DNA of 32,578 nt from Lewinella cohaerens DSM 23179 (GTDB lineage Bacteria; Bacteroidota; Bacteroidia; Chitinophagales; Saprospiraceae). Made by a program: the position numbers and the translations under genes. Below the pieces are notes generated by a model. It saw nothing but the letters and a program-made list of their open reading frames with translations, had not been told where the DNA came from and made no database searches. Below are positions 1 to 8,466 of this stretch, piece by piece; positions within the stretch are counted from its first letter, which is position 1; every line of letters starts with the position of its first letter. The stretch lies in contig NZ_KB903543.1 of assembly GCF_000379805.1 (NCBI RefSeq), positions 66,238-98,815 on the forward strand, in the 5' to 3' direction.

Positions 1-1058
1 TAGCTCTCGTCATCAGCAAAGTAACGCAAATTGGGCCCCAGCTCTAACGCAACGTTAGACGTAAGGAAAGTATTTAAGCCAAAACCCAATCCTAGCTCGT
101 AACTTCGGGCGCTTTCTTTTGAAGGAAAGGTCGTAGGAATATCAGATTTAAAACGACTTTCTTCTATAAGAAACCCTGCACCACCAGCTACAAACCATTG
201 ATATCGGCTTCCTGTTTCCGAAAGGTAAAACCGTACTTGAGGACTAAGCAGTATCTCAGCAAAAGTTACTTTCTGAAGACTACCGAGCTTTCTCCGTTGA
301 AAGTCAAACCCAACACCAGCTCCTACCGCTAAGTAATCTCCCACAAAGTAGTAGACATTGGGGCGAATAGAAAAACCGAGATTACCATTTTCGGTAGTTT
401 CCCAAGTGAATCCAGAAGTACTTCCTCCGATCATCCACGAGCCCGCTTTGAAGCCAGCCTCAGCAGCTTTGCGCCCGGCCCACTGGCCTTGCTGAAAATA
501 AATACTCAGTGATGTACCCGCGAAGAGGCGAAGAGGCAATTCGCCTTCTCTTAAGTCATCGTCACGTAAGGCAAGAAAAGCATCCAGGGCCAAACCGTCA
601 CCAAGAAAATGAGTTAGCCCGAAGCTAATATCGCCTCCTAAACCATAATCGGATTCTCCATTAAAAACCCTAGTTGCAAAATCAAACTCTAGCTCGCTAA
701 AAAAGTGAGTATTGTTCGCCTGCGGATTAAAATAATAACGCACAAAAGGGATTAAGCGGGCCAGTATCACATCATCTTCAAAATTTGAAAAATAGCCCCC
801 TAACAGTCCTCCACCCAACAGTAGCCGATCAGAGACAAACACTCCATACTCAGGTGCAGCTAACAAAGAAAATTCGTCATAAAGAGGGGATAAGAAAAGA
901 GAAGATCCCCCTAGATCAGAATTATTAGTGAGGTAACTAGGAGTCTCTAGTCCCCCAAAGTTTGCAAAGGCTGAATTGAAATATTTACCCCCTTTTTGCA
1001 GCTGAGCATTTAAGGACAAGGAGGTTAGTAAGAATAGAGAGATTATTAATGAACGCAT
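1..1058 (-). CDS. outer-membrane beta-barrel protein (partial, runs off the left edge)
   Basis: My translation of the minus strand gives an open frame from an ATG at 1058 to the window edge, 352 codons without a stop. Residues 1-19 form a signal peptide (MRSLIISLFLLTSLSLNAQ). The rest is a run of amphipathic strands with alternating aromatic and glycine residues. Two similar halves are visible: about 60-150 ('GVFVSDRLLLGGGLLGGYF') and about 235-330 ('YYFVGDYLAVGAGVGFDF'). That suggests a tandem pair of the small OMP beta-barrel domains common in Bacteroidota. No catalytic motif is seen, so the role is probably structural or unknown. The gene lies 63 bp downstream of the LytTR regulator on the same strand and could be co-transcribed. 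The C-terminus is missing. Confidence 0.72.
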   Translation of the reverse strand, partial: MRSLIISLFLLTSLSLNAQLQKGGKYFNSAFANFGGLETPSYLTNNSDLGGSSLFLSPLYDEFSLLAAPEYGVFVSDRLLLGGGLLGGYFSNFEDDVILARLIPFVRYYFNPQANNTHFFSELEFDFATRVFNGESDYGLGGDISFGLTHFLGDGLALDAFLALRDDDLREGELPLRLFAGTSLSIYFQQGQWAGRKAAEAGFKAGSWMIGGSTSGFTWETTENGNLGFSIRPNVYYFVGDYLAVGAGVGFDFQRRKLGSLQKVTFAEILLSPQVRFYLSETGSRYQWFVAGGAGFLIEESRFKSDIPTTFPSKESARSYELGLGFGLNTFLTSNVALELGPNLRYFADDES

Positions 1059-1121
1059 TTGTACAGGTTTTATTAAAAAACAAATCCCGTATACCTTGGT
1101 TCGTAAAAACACCTTGCCCCA

Positions 1122-1820
1122 CTACCCAAACCACCGTTTCTTAATTTCCTTGTACCGCGTCCGCCCAATGGGCAACTGCTCTTCATTGTTTAGGCGTAAG
1201 CTGTATTTGCTGCCGGGCTCAATCACAATTTCGCGAGCTTCTTGCATGGATACCAAGTACGATTTATGGATGCGAACAAAATGCTCGGGCAGTAGGAGTT
1301 CGAGGTTTTCCAGCGTTTTATTGTGAATAGCCGTCGTACCGTCTTTTAAATGGAGTTCGGTATAGACGCCCGCTCCTTGGATATAGTAAATATCGGCTAT
1401 CGGAATCAACGTACGGCGGCCTTTCTTCTGGATAGCAAGGTACCTCAGTGTATTGGCTTGTTTTTCTCGCTTTTGCAAACGCTGAACGGCTTGTGCAAGG
1501 CGTTCTTCTGAAAAGGGCTTGGGTACAAAATCCAGTACACCATACTCAAAAGCCCGAATGGCCTGATCACGATAAGCGGAGATAATAATGGTCGGAAAAG
1601 GCTCGGCAACTACCGACTCCAAGACTCCAAAGCCGTCTTCTCCATTGAGGTTGAGGTCAAGAAAAAGGAGGTCTACTTTGTGATGAGCGATAAATCCCTG
1701 CCCATCCTCCAGGGCATCGCAATGCTGGATAGAGGTAATCTCTTTTCCCATAATACTACGAAGCATTCGTTCGATGCGGCGCGCGATCCGGTGTTCGTCT
1801 TCGATGATAAGGATATTCAT
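1122..1820 (-). CDS. LytTR-family response regulator
   Basis: This 232-residue protein has a receiver domain (about 1-120) followed by a LytTR DNA-binding domain (about 132-232). The receiver has the acidic pair E7/D8 and the phospho-acceptor D55 in 'LLFLDLNLNGEDGFG'. The LytTR domain has the family hallmarks 'IYYIQGAGVYTELHLKDG', 'FVRIHKSYLVS' and 'LPIGRTRYKEI'. LytTR proteins bind paired direct repeats through a beta fold instead of a helix-turn-helix. The gene starts 9 bp after the stop of the histidine kinase, so the two form an operon and a cognate pair. A direct repeat upstream of the operon (3590-3620) is a plausible autoregulatory site. The target genes cannot be read from the protein; the divergent TonB-dependent receptor is the nearest candidate. 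Confidence 0.93.
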   Translation of the reverse strand: MNILIIEDEHRIARRIERMLRSIMGKEITSIQHCDALEDGQGFIAHHKVDLLFLDLNLNGEDGFGVLESVVAEPFPTIIISAYRDQAIRAFEYGVLDFVPKPFSEERLAQAVQRLQKREKQANTLRYLAIQKKGRRTLIPIADIYYIQGAGVYTELHLKDGTTAIHNKTLENLELLLPEHFVRIHKSYLVSMQEAREIVIEPGSKYSLRLNNEEQLPIGRTRYKEIKKRWFG

Positions 1821-1829
1821 GCGTGTTAT

Positions 1830-3554
1830 TTATAGGGTTTTGATCCTAATGATCATCTGCCAGCCCTCTTCAGCAGGTTGATTAATTAGCTCCCAACGAT
1901 CCTGATAGCTCTCCTGTAGGCGGGCTCGAATGTAACGCAAGCCGGTACCATGCCCCGCCGTGCTGTTTTTCGCAAACTTTGAGGCTGCCCTTTGTTGGGC
2001 CACCGTGGTGAGGGTATACTGGCGGTACGCTTTTGTTATTTCATAAACCAGTCGGAAAGTGATATTACCTTCTCCGTTCGGCAAACCATGTGTCACGCCA
2101 TTTTCCACGGCAGTGTGAATGATGGCAGGCGGGATAATATCGTTGGGATCAATCCCCTCTTGTTCCCACAAGTAATTGATCTCTTTACGGTAGCCCATCA
2201 CTTTGAGGTGGTTTTTGCAAAGGCGAATCTCTTGCCCAATAGGAATCTGTTGATAATCGGCAATTTCGTTGAGCAGCTCAAATTCATCGGCCAGTGCATG
2301 AATGAAGGCGGCTCCCTCTTTAGGCGACTCTTCCACCCAATCGATCAGTGAGGTCAGCGTATTCATGATGAAGTGAGGCTTGATATTTTTCTTGAGCAAC
2401 TCGTTTTTCAGGCGTTCAGAACGGACCAGCGATGCCTCATAAGCCAAACGTTCGTCTTTGCGCTTCAGGCTCATTACGTAGAGCATGGTGAGTACAATAA
2501 TGACAAAGGCGATGAAGATGCTCACATCGTAAGACGACATATAGTAATAGGGAATTACTGGCATAAGGTTCACTACAATAAAACAAAGTACCAAGCCTGT
2601 CATTACCCATATTGCGCCTTTTTTCTTTTCGTAGATCGCATAGCCCACCAATAAAACCGACCATACCCAGGCCAGGGTCGAATGTTTTCGCGCTATCCAA
2701 TCAAAATTACTGTAGTACTTAAATTCCAGCCAACCAATAACGGCTATGATGATCGCTAAGCCAACAACTTTCCACGGAAAATTAAAATGGATCATAAAAA
2801 ACAGCGGAATCAAAATCCCAAGAGAAAAGTGTAGCGCATCAATGATCTCTAGTCGAGTACGCTGAAAAGGATAAGGATAAATGTGAAACAACTTGAGGTA
2901 TTCCATGATAATGATCCCCATGAAAACAAAGCAAATCACACTAAAAATAAGCGTAGCGAACTCTTTGGGCTCGGTTGCAAAAAAGAACAGGAAATAGATG
3001 GCCGTCAAGAGAAAGCAGCCTGCCAGCATAAACATGTACTTGCTTACTTGCAGCGGCCCGCGGGTAAGCCTAAAATAATCGTCAAAGAAAACGTAGGAGT
3101 GTTGCCCAGGCTCTTCAATTTCTTTAGTACTTCGCAATGCCAATACGTGCTCTCCATCTCCCACTAGGCTATCGGGCAACAAGCTGAACCATTGGTAATC
3201 ACCCGGTATTTCAAAAAAACCATCTTCTGCGAGCCGGCCATTGGTGCCTAGATAGACACCATCCCAGTAAGCTTCGTAAGCGGCTGTTGCAAACACCTGA
3301 ATACCGCAACCTTTGCGTGATTTTTCCTGCGGGGGCAACTTCACTCTCATTCGCGACCAAAAGATGCCCTTACCTGTGGGATCCTTATAATGCCCATCCC
3401 AATGACTATCATCATAAGACAGCTCCTTCCATTCTGTAGAATCGCCCAGCATCACCTCTTCCCACGCATAGATAGGATTGTCTTCCCGCTCCTGGCAAGA
3501 GGACAGTATCACAACCAGCAAAATTGGGAAGATATAGTAGTATAGCTTTTTCAT
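1830..3554 (-). CDS. 7TM sensor histidine kinase, LytS-like
   Basis: This 574-residue sensor is the partner of the adjacent LytTR regulator. Residues 1-20 form a hydrophobic leader ending in a lipobox-like LSSC (C20). Residues about 30-165 resemble a galactose-binding-like beta-sandwich ('YDDSHWDGHY', 'GIFWSRMRVKLP', 'YEAYWDGVYLGTNGR'), as in 7TMR-DISM sensors. About seven membrane segments follow (about 172-365), then a short coiled coil. The LytS-type H-box is 'KKNIKPHFIMNTL' with phospho-acceptor H394, where the common form is HFLFN. The ATPase region has the N-box 'PPAIIHTAVENGVTHG' and the glycine-rich 'AGHGTGLRYIRARL'. The beta-sandwich suggests sensing of a carbohydrate or other small ligand; the actual ligand is unknown. 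The -7 box ends only 4 nt before the ATG, so the message may be leaderless. Confidence 0.9.
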   Translation of the reverse strand: MKKLYYYIFPILLVVILSSCQEREDNPIYAWEEVMLGDSTEWKELSYDDSHWDGHYKDPTGKGIFWSRMRVKLPPQEKSRKGCGIQVFATAAYEAYWDGVYLGTNGRLAEDGFFEIPGDYQWFSLLPDSLVGDGEHVLALRSTKEIEEPGQHSYVFFDDYFRLTRGPLQVSKYMFMLAGCFLLTAIYFLFFFATEPKEFATLIFSVICFVFMGIIIMEYLKLFHIYPYPFQRTRLEIIDALHFSLGILIPLFFMIHFNFPWKVVGLAIIIAVIGWLEFKYYSNFDWIARKHSTLAWVWSVLLVGYAIYEKKKGAIWVMTGLVLCFIVVNLMPVIPYYYMSSYDVSIFIAFVIIVLTMLYVMSLKRKDERLAYEASLVRSERLKNELLKKNIKPHFIMNTLTSLIDWVEESPKEGAAFIHALADEFELLNEIADYQQIPIGQEIRLCKNHLKVMGYRKEINYLWEQEGIDPNDIIPPAIIHTAVENGVTHGLPNGEGNITFRLVYEITKAYRQYTLTTVAQQRAASKFAKNSTAGHGTGLRYIRARLQESYQDRWELINQPAEEGWQMIIRIKTL

Positions 3555-3558
3555 AAGT

Positions 3559-3587
3559 CAAATATAGCGCATTAATCAACCGACCAA
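3559..3587 (-). promoter_or_regulatory. Bacteroidota-type promoter for the histidine kinase/LytTR operon
   Basis: On the minus strand a TTGG element (3587-3584) is followed after 17 nt by TATATTTG (3566-3559). The latter matches the Bacteroidota -7 consensus TAnnTTTG exactly. The box ends 4 nt before the kinase ATG at 3554, so transcription would begin at or next to the start codon. The transcript would then be leaderless or nearly so. Confidence 0.6.
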
Positions 3588-3589
3588 GT

Positions 3590-3620
3590 GCCGTTGGCAA
3601 GCGTACTGAGCAGTTGGCAA
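3590..3620. promoter_or_regulatory. direct repeat GC(C/A)GTTGGCAA x2, candidate LytTR operator
   Basis: Two 11-bp copies, GCCGTTGGCAA (3590-3600) and GCAGTTGGCAA (3610-3620), start 20 bp apart, about two helical turns. They lie 2 bp upstream of the -33 element of the kinase operon. LytTR regulators are known to bind paired direct repeats of about 9 bp with a spacer of about 12 bp. The repeat also sits 89 bp upstream of the divergent TonB-dependent receptor start and could serve both sides. The assignment to this regulator is inference. Confidence 0.5.
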
Positions 3621-3708
3621 ACTTTTGCTTTTACTTGGAGTAAGAAGCACCGATAATTGTGGGAGTAGCTGGTCAACAACCAGTCATTCACCAAAAATTA
3701 CACCCGAC

Positions 3709-6099
3709 ATGAAACAGTTTCTTCTTCTTTTCTTTCTTTTTTCTCTTTCATTAGTTGTGCTTTCAGCGCAAGGTGCAGCACCCGTAATCGGAGGCACTAT
3801 CAAAGGCAAAGTTTTTGACGAAAACCGACAAGCTATTGCTTACGCCACCATTAGTATTATGGACATTGAGGGCACCTTGATAACAGGTGGCATCACCGAC
3901 GAAAAAGGTAAATTTTCACTCGACAACATCCCCCTGGGGCCTCATGCTGTTGAAATTCAGTTTTTGGGGTACCAGGTTTTTCAGCAAACCTTTGATTTAC
4001 AAAAAGATAAGGAGACGCTTACGCTGGAAGACATCTACCTTGCTCCTTCGGGGATAGCGCTCGACGAGGTGGTCGTAACCGCTGAGCGGTCGCAGTACAG
4101 CCTTCAGCTCGACCGAAAGGTTTTCAATGTGGGCAAGGATGTTCTTGCACAGGGTGCCAATGCTTTGGATATTCTCAACCAAGTGCCACAAGTGGCGGTA
4201 GACCCCAACGGCACCGTTACGCTTCGTGGCAGCAGCCAGGTGCAAATACTGGTGAATGGTCGCCGGACCGGCTTGACGATGAACAATGCTATTGATCAAA
4301 TTGACGGTGCAAACATTGAACGTATTGAAGTCATCACCAACCCTTCTGCCAGCTTTGATGCCAGTGGCTCGGCGGGTATCATCAACATTGTTTTGAAAAA
4401 GAACCAGGATTACGGATTCAAAGGAGAGGTAAGCGCTACGGTGGGCGCACCAGCCAACCACATTATCCGCCCCAGTCTATTGTATAAAGGCCCCAAGCTT
4501 AACTTTTTTGCCAATTACCGCTGGCGCTATTCCGACTACAACGGCATTTACACCTCTGATCAGCAAAACTTCTCCGACACTGGAATCACCCGACTGGTGA
4601 AAGACGAGCGCGAAGATCGCCACGATGATGGGCGCTCTTTCTACGTGGGAGGTGACTACTACTGGAACGACAACAACAGCGTCACCTTGGCCTTTTTTCG
4701 GGCCGACACCAAAGACACTGATTTCACCGCACTCAGTTATGATATCACTGATGAACAAGCGACCTCTACCCTACTGCGCGAAGGCAACTCGCTGGAACGG
4801 CGCGATTACAATCAATTAGAAGCCAACTACACCCGCACTTACGAGCAGCCCGGGCAACGATGGACGATTGATTTTCAATATGATTTCTGGAACAGCAACA
4901 AAGATTGGGACCTGAGTACTTTTGGGGAGCAACTACCTGCTAATGTTGCTACGGGTATTCGTACCAATTCAAAAGCAGGCAGCCGCGATTATGTGCTTTC
5001 CACCGACTACTCCTACCCTTTGGGGGAAACCGGCAAATTACAGCTTGGTGCTAAGCTGGAAAACAGGATTGTGACCAACGACTACCTTGCCGAAAATCAG
5101 GTGGACGACCAATGGCAGGTATTTCGCGATTTTGACAATGAGGTTGACTATACCGAAGCTATCGGTGCGGCCTATGTGGAATACCAAAACAAACTGGGTG
5201 AGCTTGAATACAAAGTAGGCTTGCGCAGTGAGTATACCCAAATTGACATTTCAGATGCAGAAAACACCTTCACGCAAGACAAGGAGTACCTCAACTGGTT
5301 TCCTTCCGCATTTTTATCCTATAACATTAGCGAAAACAGTGGTATCCAGGCTAGCTTTTCGCGCCGGATCAACCGCCCTAATTTGTGGAGTCTTTACCCC
5401 TTCAATGAGGTACGCGATATCAATGTACTGCAAACCGGCAATCCTGAGCTTGACCCTACTTACACCAATGGTTACGAACTTACTTTCACCCATCGCCACG
5501 ATAAATACTCCTTCAATCCGGGCATTTATTACCGCAGTAGCGACCAACCTTTCCAGACCTTTCTTGATAGAACGGAGGATGACCTGTTTGTCTTACTTCC
5601 TATCAATATCGACCAATTACGGGAAACCGGGGTAGAATTCACGGCGAGTTATCAGCCTGTTGCCGCCTTGCAGTTGAGCACTGATTTCAACTTCTACCAC
5701 TTCGAAGAAAGCGGCATTTACGAGGGGCAGGACCTTTCGGCCAATGGTACCAGCTGGCGTGCCCGTGCTTCCGCCAATCTTCGGCTTCCTAAAGACTTGC
5801 AGGTGCAACTCTACTACCTTTACGTAGCGCCTCGTAATGAGGCCCAGGTGAGCACGCTATCGTTCTCGGAATTGTCTGCGGGGCTGAGCAAATCATTTAT
5901 GGATGATAAAATAGGCTTGAGTATCCGCGCGTTCAACCTCCTTGATTCCAGCATTCGTCGTTCGGTTGCCAAGACCACTAGTTACGAATTAGAGCAAAGT
6001 AGTCGGCGCTACGGTGCTCGTTTCACCTTTACTTTTGTTTACAAATTCAACCAGACGGAGAAAGATCGGATGCGCAATGCGCAGCGGGGGAATCGTTAG
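3709..6099 (+). CDS. TonB-dependent receptor / outer-membrane beta-barrel family protein
   Basis: I place the start at the ATG at 3709, which opens a clean signal peptide (MKQFLLLFFLFSLSLVVLSAQ). An upstream in-frame ATG at 3625 would only add a polar, non-conserved stretch. The product is 796 residues. A CarboxypepD_reg-like beta-sandwich (about 30-115: 'GTIKGKVFDENRQAIAYATISI', 'VEIQFLGYQ') is followed by a TonB plug domain (about 130-240, with 'RIEVITNPSASFDASGSAGIINIVLKK'). The rest is a long beta-barrel of the Bacteroidota OMP_b-brl_3 type. No SusD-like partner is adjacent, so this is a stand-alone receptor instead of a SusCD pair. The substrate is not predictable. It is divergent from the LytTR two-component operon and may be its target. 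Its stop overlaps the convergent EamA gene by 4 bp. Confidence 0.88.
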   Translation: MKQFLLLFFLFSLSLVVLSAQGAAPVIGGTIKGKVFDENRQAIAYATISIMDIEGTLITGGITDEKGKFSLDNIPLGPHAVEIQFLGYQVFQQTFDLQKDKETLTLEDIYLAPSGIALDEVVVTAERSQYSLQLDRKVFNVGKDVLAQGANALDILNQVPQVAVDPNGTVTLRGSSQVQILVNGRRTGLTMNNAIDQIDGANIERIEVITNPSASFDASGSAGIINIVLKKNQDYGFKGEVSATVGAPANHIIRPSLLYKGPKLNFFANYRWRYSDYNGIYTSDQQNFSDTGITRLVKDEREDRHDDGRSFYVGGDYYWNDNNSVTLAFFRADTKDTDFTALSYDITDEQATSTLLREGNSLERRDYNQLEANYTRTYEQPGQRWTIDFQYDFWNSNKDWDLSTFGEQLPANVATGIRTNSKAGSRDYVLSTDYSYPLGETGKLQLGAKLENRIVTNDYLAENQVDDQWQVFRDFDNEVDYTEAIGAAYVEYQNKLGELEYKVGLRSEYTQIDISDAENTFTQDKEYLNWFPSAFLSYNISENSGIQASFSRRINRPNLWSLYPFNEVRDINVLQTGNPELDPTYTNGYELTFTHRHDKYSFNPGIYYRSSDQPFQTFLDRTEDDLFVLLPINIDQLRETGVEFTASYQPVAALQLSTDFNFYHFEESGIYEGQDLSANGTSWRARASANLRLPKDLQVQLYYLYVAPRNEAQVSTLSFSELSAGLSKSFMDDKIGLSIRAFNLLDSSIRRSVAKTTSYELEQSSRRYGARFTFTFVYKFNQTEKDRMRNAQRGNR

Positions 6100-6986
6100 G
6101 TTGAAGAAGTATTCTTCTCTTTCCCATAAACATTCAGCACCATACCAATAACAATGAGGACAATCCCCAGCATAGGTAGCAGCGCGTAACCTTCTCCAAA
6201 GAAAATGTAGCCCATGATGAGCGCGTACACCAGCTCCATGTATTTGAAGGGTGCCAACACGCTGGCCTCGGAATGCTTAAAGGCTACCGTCATGAAGATC
6301 TGGCCAATCAAGCCGAAGATGCCAATGCCGATCACGGAAGGCCACTCGTCGGCCAGGGGCATACGCCAATATTGGACAAAACAAAGGCCTACCAGCATAC
6401 AAACGATCATGAAATAATTGATGATCGTGAGGTAGTGTTCTTTATCACTGAGGTAGCGAATAAGTACGAACACCATGCCCAGAAAAAAGGCAGAGGTCAG
6501 CATCAGACCAAGGCTGAGGTAATCAATTCTGAGGTCAAAGCCTTTGATAACAATTACGCCGAGGAAAGCGATGGCAAAACTGATCCACTGTAAAGGGCTT
6601 ACCCGCTCTTTGAGGTAGAACCAGGCCAATACAGCTCCGAAGATAGGCCCTAGATAGCGAATAGAGACTGCCGACCCCAGCGGGATCCGTTGTAGCGCTA
6701 TAAAAAATGTTGCTAGAGAAACTACGCCCACCAAAGACCGGGCAAGCAATATTTTAGGATTACTGCCGACTATGCTTATGCGCCGATAAAGCATGTAGGG
6801 AAAAATAAACACGAACGAGCCGAAGGCGCGCAAAAACACGACCTGAAGGGGGTGCATTCCAGAGAGTTCTTTCGCCATTGCATTCATAATAGCAAAAGAA
6901 AGGGTCGCAATCAGGATATAGATAATTCCTTTGGAGATAGGCCTTGATTTTAACCGAAGTTCTGAAATCTGCACACCGTAGATCAA
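6096..6986 (-). CDS. EamA/DMT-family transporter
   Basis: The product is about 296 residues with ten predicted membrane segments in two EamA repeats (about 18-150 and 155-290). Family features include the first helix 'GIIYILIATLSFAIMNAMAKEL', 'SIRYLGPIFGAVLAWFYLKERVS' and 'APFKYMELVYALIMGYIFFGE'. Drug/metabolite transporters of this type export or exchange small metabolites across the inner membrane; the substrate is unknown. The frame has no ATG before helix 1. The longest standard start is TTG at 6986, with GTG at 6974 as an alternative 10 nt after an AGG. The first internal ATG would cut into helix 1. The gene converges on the TonB-dependent receptor with a 4-bp overlap. Confidence 0.88.
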   Translation of the reverse strand: MIYGVQISELRLKSRPISKGIIYILIATLSFAIMNAMAKELSGMHPLQVVFLRAFGSFVFIFPYMLYRRISIVGSNPKILLARSLVGVVSLATFFIALQRIPLGSAVSIRYLGPIFGAVLAWFYLKERVSPLQWISFAIAFLGVIVIKGFDLRIDYLSLGLMLTSAFFLGMVFVLIRYLSDKEHYLTIINYFMIVCMLVGLCFVQYWRMPLADEWPSVIGIGIFGLIGQIFMTVAFKHSEASVLAPFKYMELVYALIMGYIFFGEGYALLPMLGIVLIVIGMVLNVYGKEKNTSST

Positions 6987-7015
6987 CCTGAAGGAGAAGG
7001 GAAAAGCGTGTGAGA

Positions 7016-7054
7016 GCTAGAGATATTGACGCTTATGACGTCAATACCTCTAGC
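7016..7054 (-). terminator. hairpin downstream of the ATP-grasp operon
   Basis: A 16-bp stem (7016-7031 with 7039-7054) surrounds a 7-nt loop. The single non-Watson-Crick position is A/C on the plus strand but G·U on the minus strand, so the RNA stem is complete only for leftward transcription. It lies 18 bp after the stop of the acidic-protein gene. There is no long U-tract. Confidence 0.6.
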
Positions 7055-7072
7055 AAGCACTATCAAGAATGT

Positions 7073-7477
7073 TTAATCATCAAAGTCATCACCCGCTTCA
7101 TCAGCCAATTCATCGCTGAGTTCATCGGTTAATTCTTCGGTATCGCCCAGGTCATTGTCATCATTAGCGTTGAGATCATCCAAAAAGTCGAGATCATCGT
7201 ACTTGTCGGTGTATTTCGCTTTCGCTTTTGCTTTTAAGACACCGTCGTCATCGTAATCATCATCTTCCTCGATGATATTACTCGCTCGAACGGGCGTCAT
7301 TCGAATCAGGTAGTAATAGTCTTCTGTTTCGAAAGGCAGTCCCATTTTACGTTCACCATCTCGGTTGACAAACGCGATCAAGTGTTGACTAAATCCCCGT
7401 GGATAGACCAATTTGATTTGTTCGACTACTTCCTCCGGAAGTTTTTCGTAATCCTTAATCACTTTTGGCTTGCTCAT
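7073..7477 (-). CDS. small protein with a highly acidic C-terminal tail, unknown function
   Basis: This 134-residue protein has two parts. Residues 1-67 look like a compact fold ('KVIKDYEKLPEEVVEQIKLV', 'GFSQHLIAFVNRDGERKMGL', 'FETEDYYYLIRMTPV'). Residues about 70-134 are low-complexity and very acidic (DDDYDDDG, LDDLNANDDNDLGD, ending DDFDD), interrupted by a short basic run 'LKAKAKAKYTDKY'. No signal peptide or membrane segment is seen, so it is probably cytoplasmic. I recall similar core-plus-acidic-tail proteins in other Bacteroidota but cannot name a function. It is the last gene of the ATP-grasp/AstE operon, 11 bp after the hydrolase stop. A regulatory role, or being a substrate of the neighbouring ligases, are both untested possibilities. 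Confidence 0.8.
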   Translation of the reverse strand: MSKPKVIKDYEKLPEEVVEQIKLVYPRGFSQHLIAFVNRDGERKMGLPFETEDYYYLIRMTPVRASNIIEEDDDYDDDGVLKAKAKAKYTDKYDDLDFLDDLNANDDNDLGDTEELTDELSDELADEAGDDFDD

Positions 7478-7488
7478 GCTCTAAAACT

Positions 7489-8466
7489 TTATTTATAAAT
7501 TCCAAGGTGTAATATACGCCCACCTGTTTGATTTACCGGGCTTACGCTTTTGCCAATGACAATGCCATCTGACGGTGCGAGATAATCCTTAATCTTACGG
7601 CCAAATATATCTCTAATTGTTGCAATTAGCTGGCCTTTTTTCACTTCTTCCCGTAAATCTACCCAAACGGTGAGTAATCCGCCCACATCGGTATAGATCC
7701 AGAAAGAAGATTTGCATAGGACGGTAGGTTTGGCTGGTACTTCTATCTCATCGTCTACCATTTCCAGGTGACAAAGGACATTATGAATCCCCGTAATTCC
7801 ACTGCGAATCAATCGTTTCTGGAAGGTATTCGGGTTGCCAACTTCTAAGGTTATTGCCGGAATACCCATTTCATCTACTGCTCCACGTAGGGTACCATCC
7901 GAAGCTGGATTGTGTACAATGATGTCTGCATTTTGCAGCATTGCCAACTCTTTCACAACCGGATGATCCATGTCGGCACGAATATAATAAGAATTGACTC
8001 TTCCCTGACTAGCTGTGTGCAAATCGAGTAGATAATCGAAATGTTTTACCAGGCGATCAATAAAACGGTAGGCGTAAACTTGGCTTACGTTACCACTCTC
8101 TTTGCCGGGCATTATGTGGTTGAGGTCGACGCCATCATTGAATCGTCGACTTTTACGAATAAAAGAAGGTACGTTTACCACTGGCACACCGACGATGGTG
8201 CCACTCAACTCTTCAATTTCCACTTCATTAAACAAGCGCTGAATAACAGGAATACCATTTAACTCATTACCGTGTACAGCTGCGGTGAGCCCTAAAACGG
8301 GGCCATCTTTCAGGCCACGAGCGACCATGACCGGAATACAAATAGGGTTGGCAAAACCATCAGAGATGATTTTTAGCCAATAATTACGCTTGGTACCCCG
8401 GGGAGTATCTTCCAGATTGAAATCCAAAATCATCGGCAGGTTATCCTGCATAGTGGGCATCAGCAT
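7489..8466 (-). CDS. succinylglutamate desuccinylase/aspartoacylase-family zinc hydrolase
   Basis: This 325-residue enzyme belongs to the AstE/ASPA branch of the M14-like metallohydrolases, which cleave N-acyl-amino acids and related amides. Zinc ligands are visible as H65 and E68 in 'AAVHGNELNG' and H150 in 'LLDLHTASQGR'. The catalytic Glu is E208 in 'AITLEVGNP', and 'DLNHIMPG' carries the conserved arginine-loop region. The C-terminal ~70 residues form a barrel-sandwich domain typical of bacterial members. Its start overlaps the upstream GshB-like gene by 26 bp, so translation is probably coupled. The in-frame ATGs at codons 1, 3, 6 and 12 make the exact start uncertain. In this context it may remove or transfer an acyl or amino-acyl group from a ligase product; its actual substrate is unknown. 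Confidence 0.9.
   Translation of the reverse strand: MLMPTMQDNLPMILDFNLEDTPRGTKRNYWLKIISDGFANPICIPVMVARGLKDGPVLGLTAAVHGNELNGIPVIQRLFNEVEIEELSGTIVGVPVVNVPSFIRKSRRFNDGVDLNHIMPGKESGNVSQVYAYRFIDRLVKHFDYLLDLHTASQGRVNSYYIRADMDHPVVKELAMLQNADIIVHNPASDGTLRGAVDEMGIPAITLEVGNPNTFQKRLIRSGITGIHNVLCHLEMVDDEIEVPAKPTVLCKSSFWIYTDVGGLLTVWVDLREEVKKGQLIATIRDIFGRKIKDYLAPSDGIVIGKSVSPVNQTGGRILHLGIYK

Noticed and set aside
3625-3708. Upstream ATG extension of the TonB-dependent receptor
   Set aside because: The extra 28 residues are polar and would bury the clear signal peptide that starts at 3709.
3997-4461. 154-codon antisense frame in the TonB-dependent receptor gene
   Set aside because: Shadow frame opposite well-conserved plug-domain sequence.
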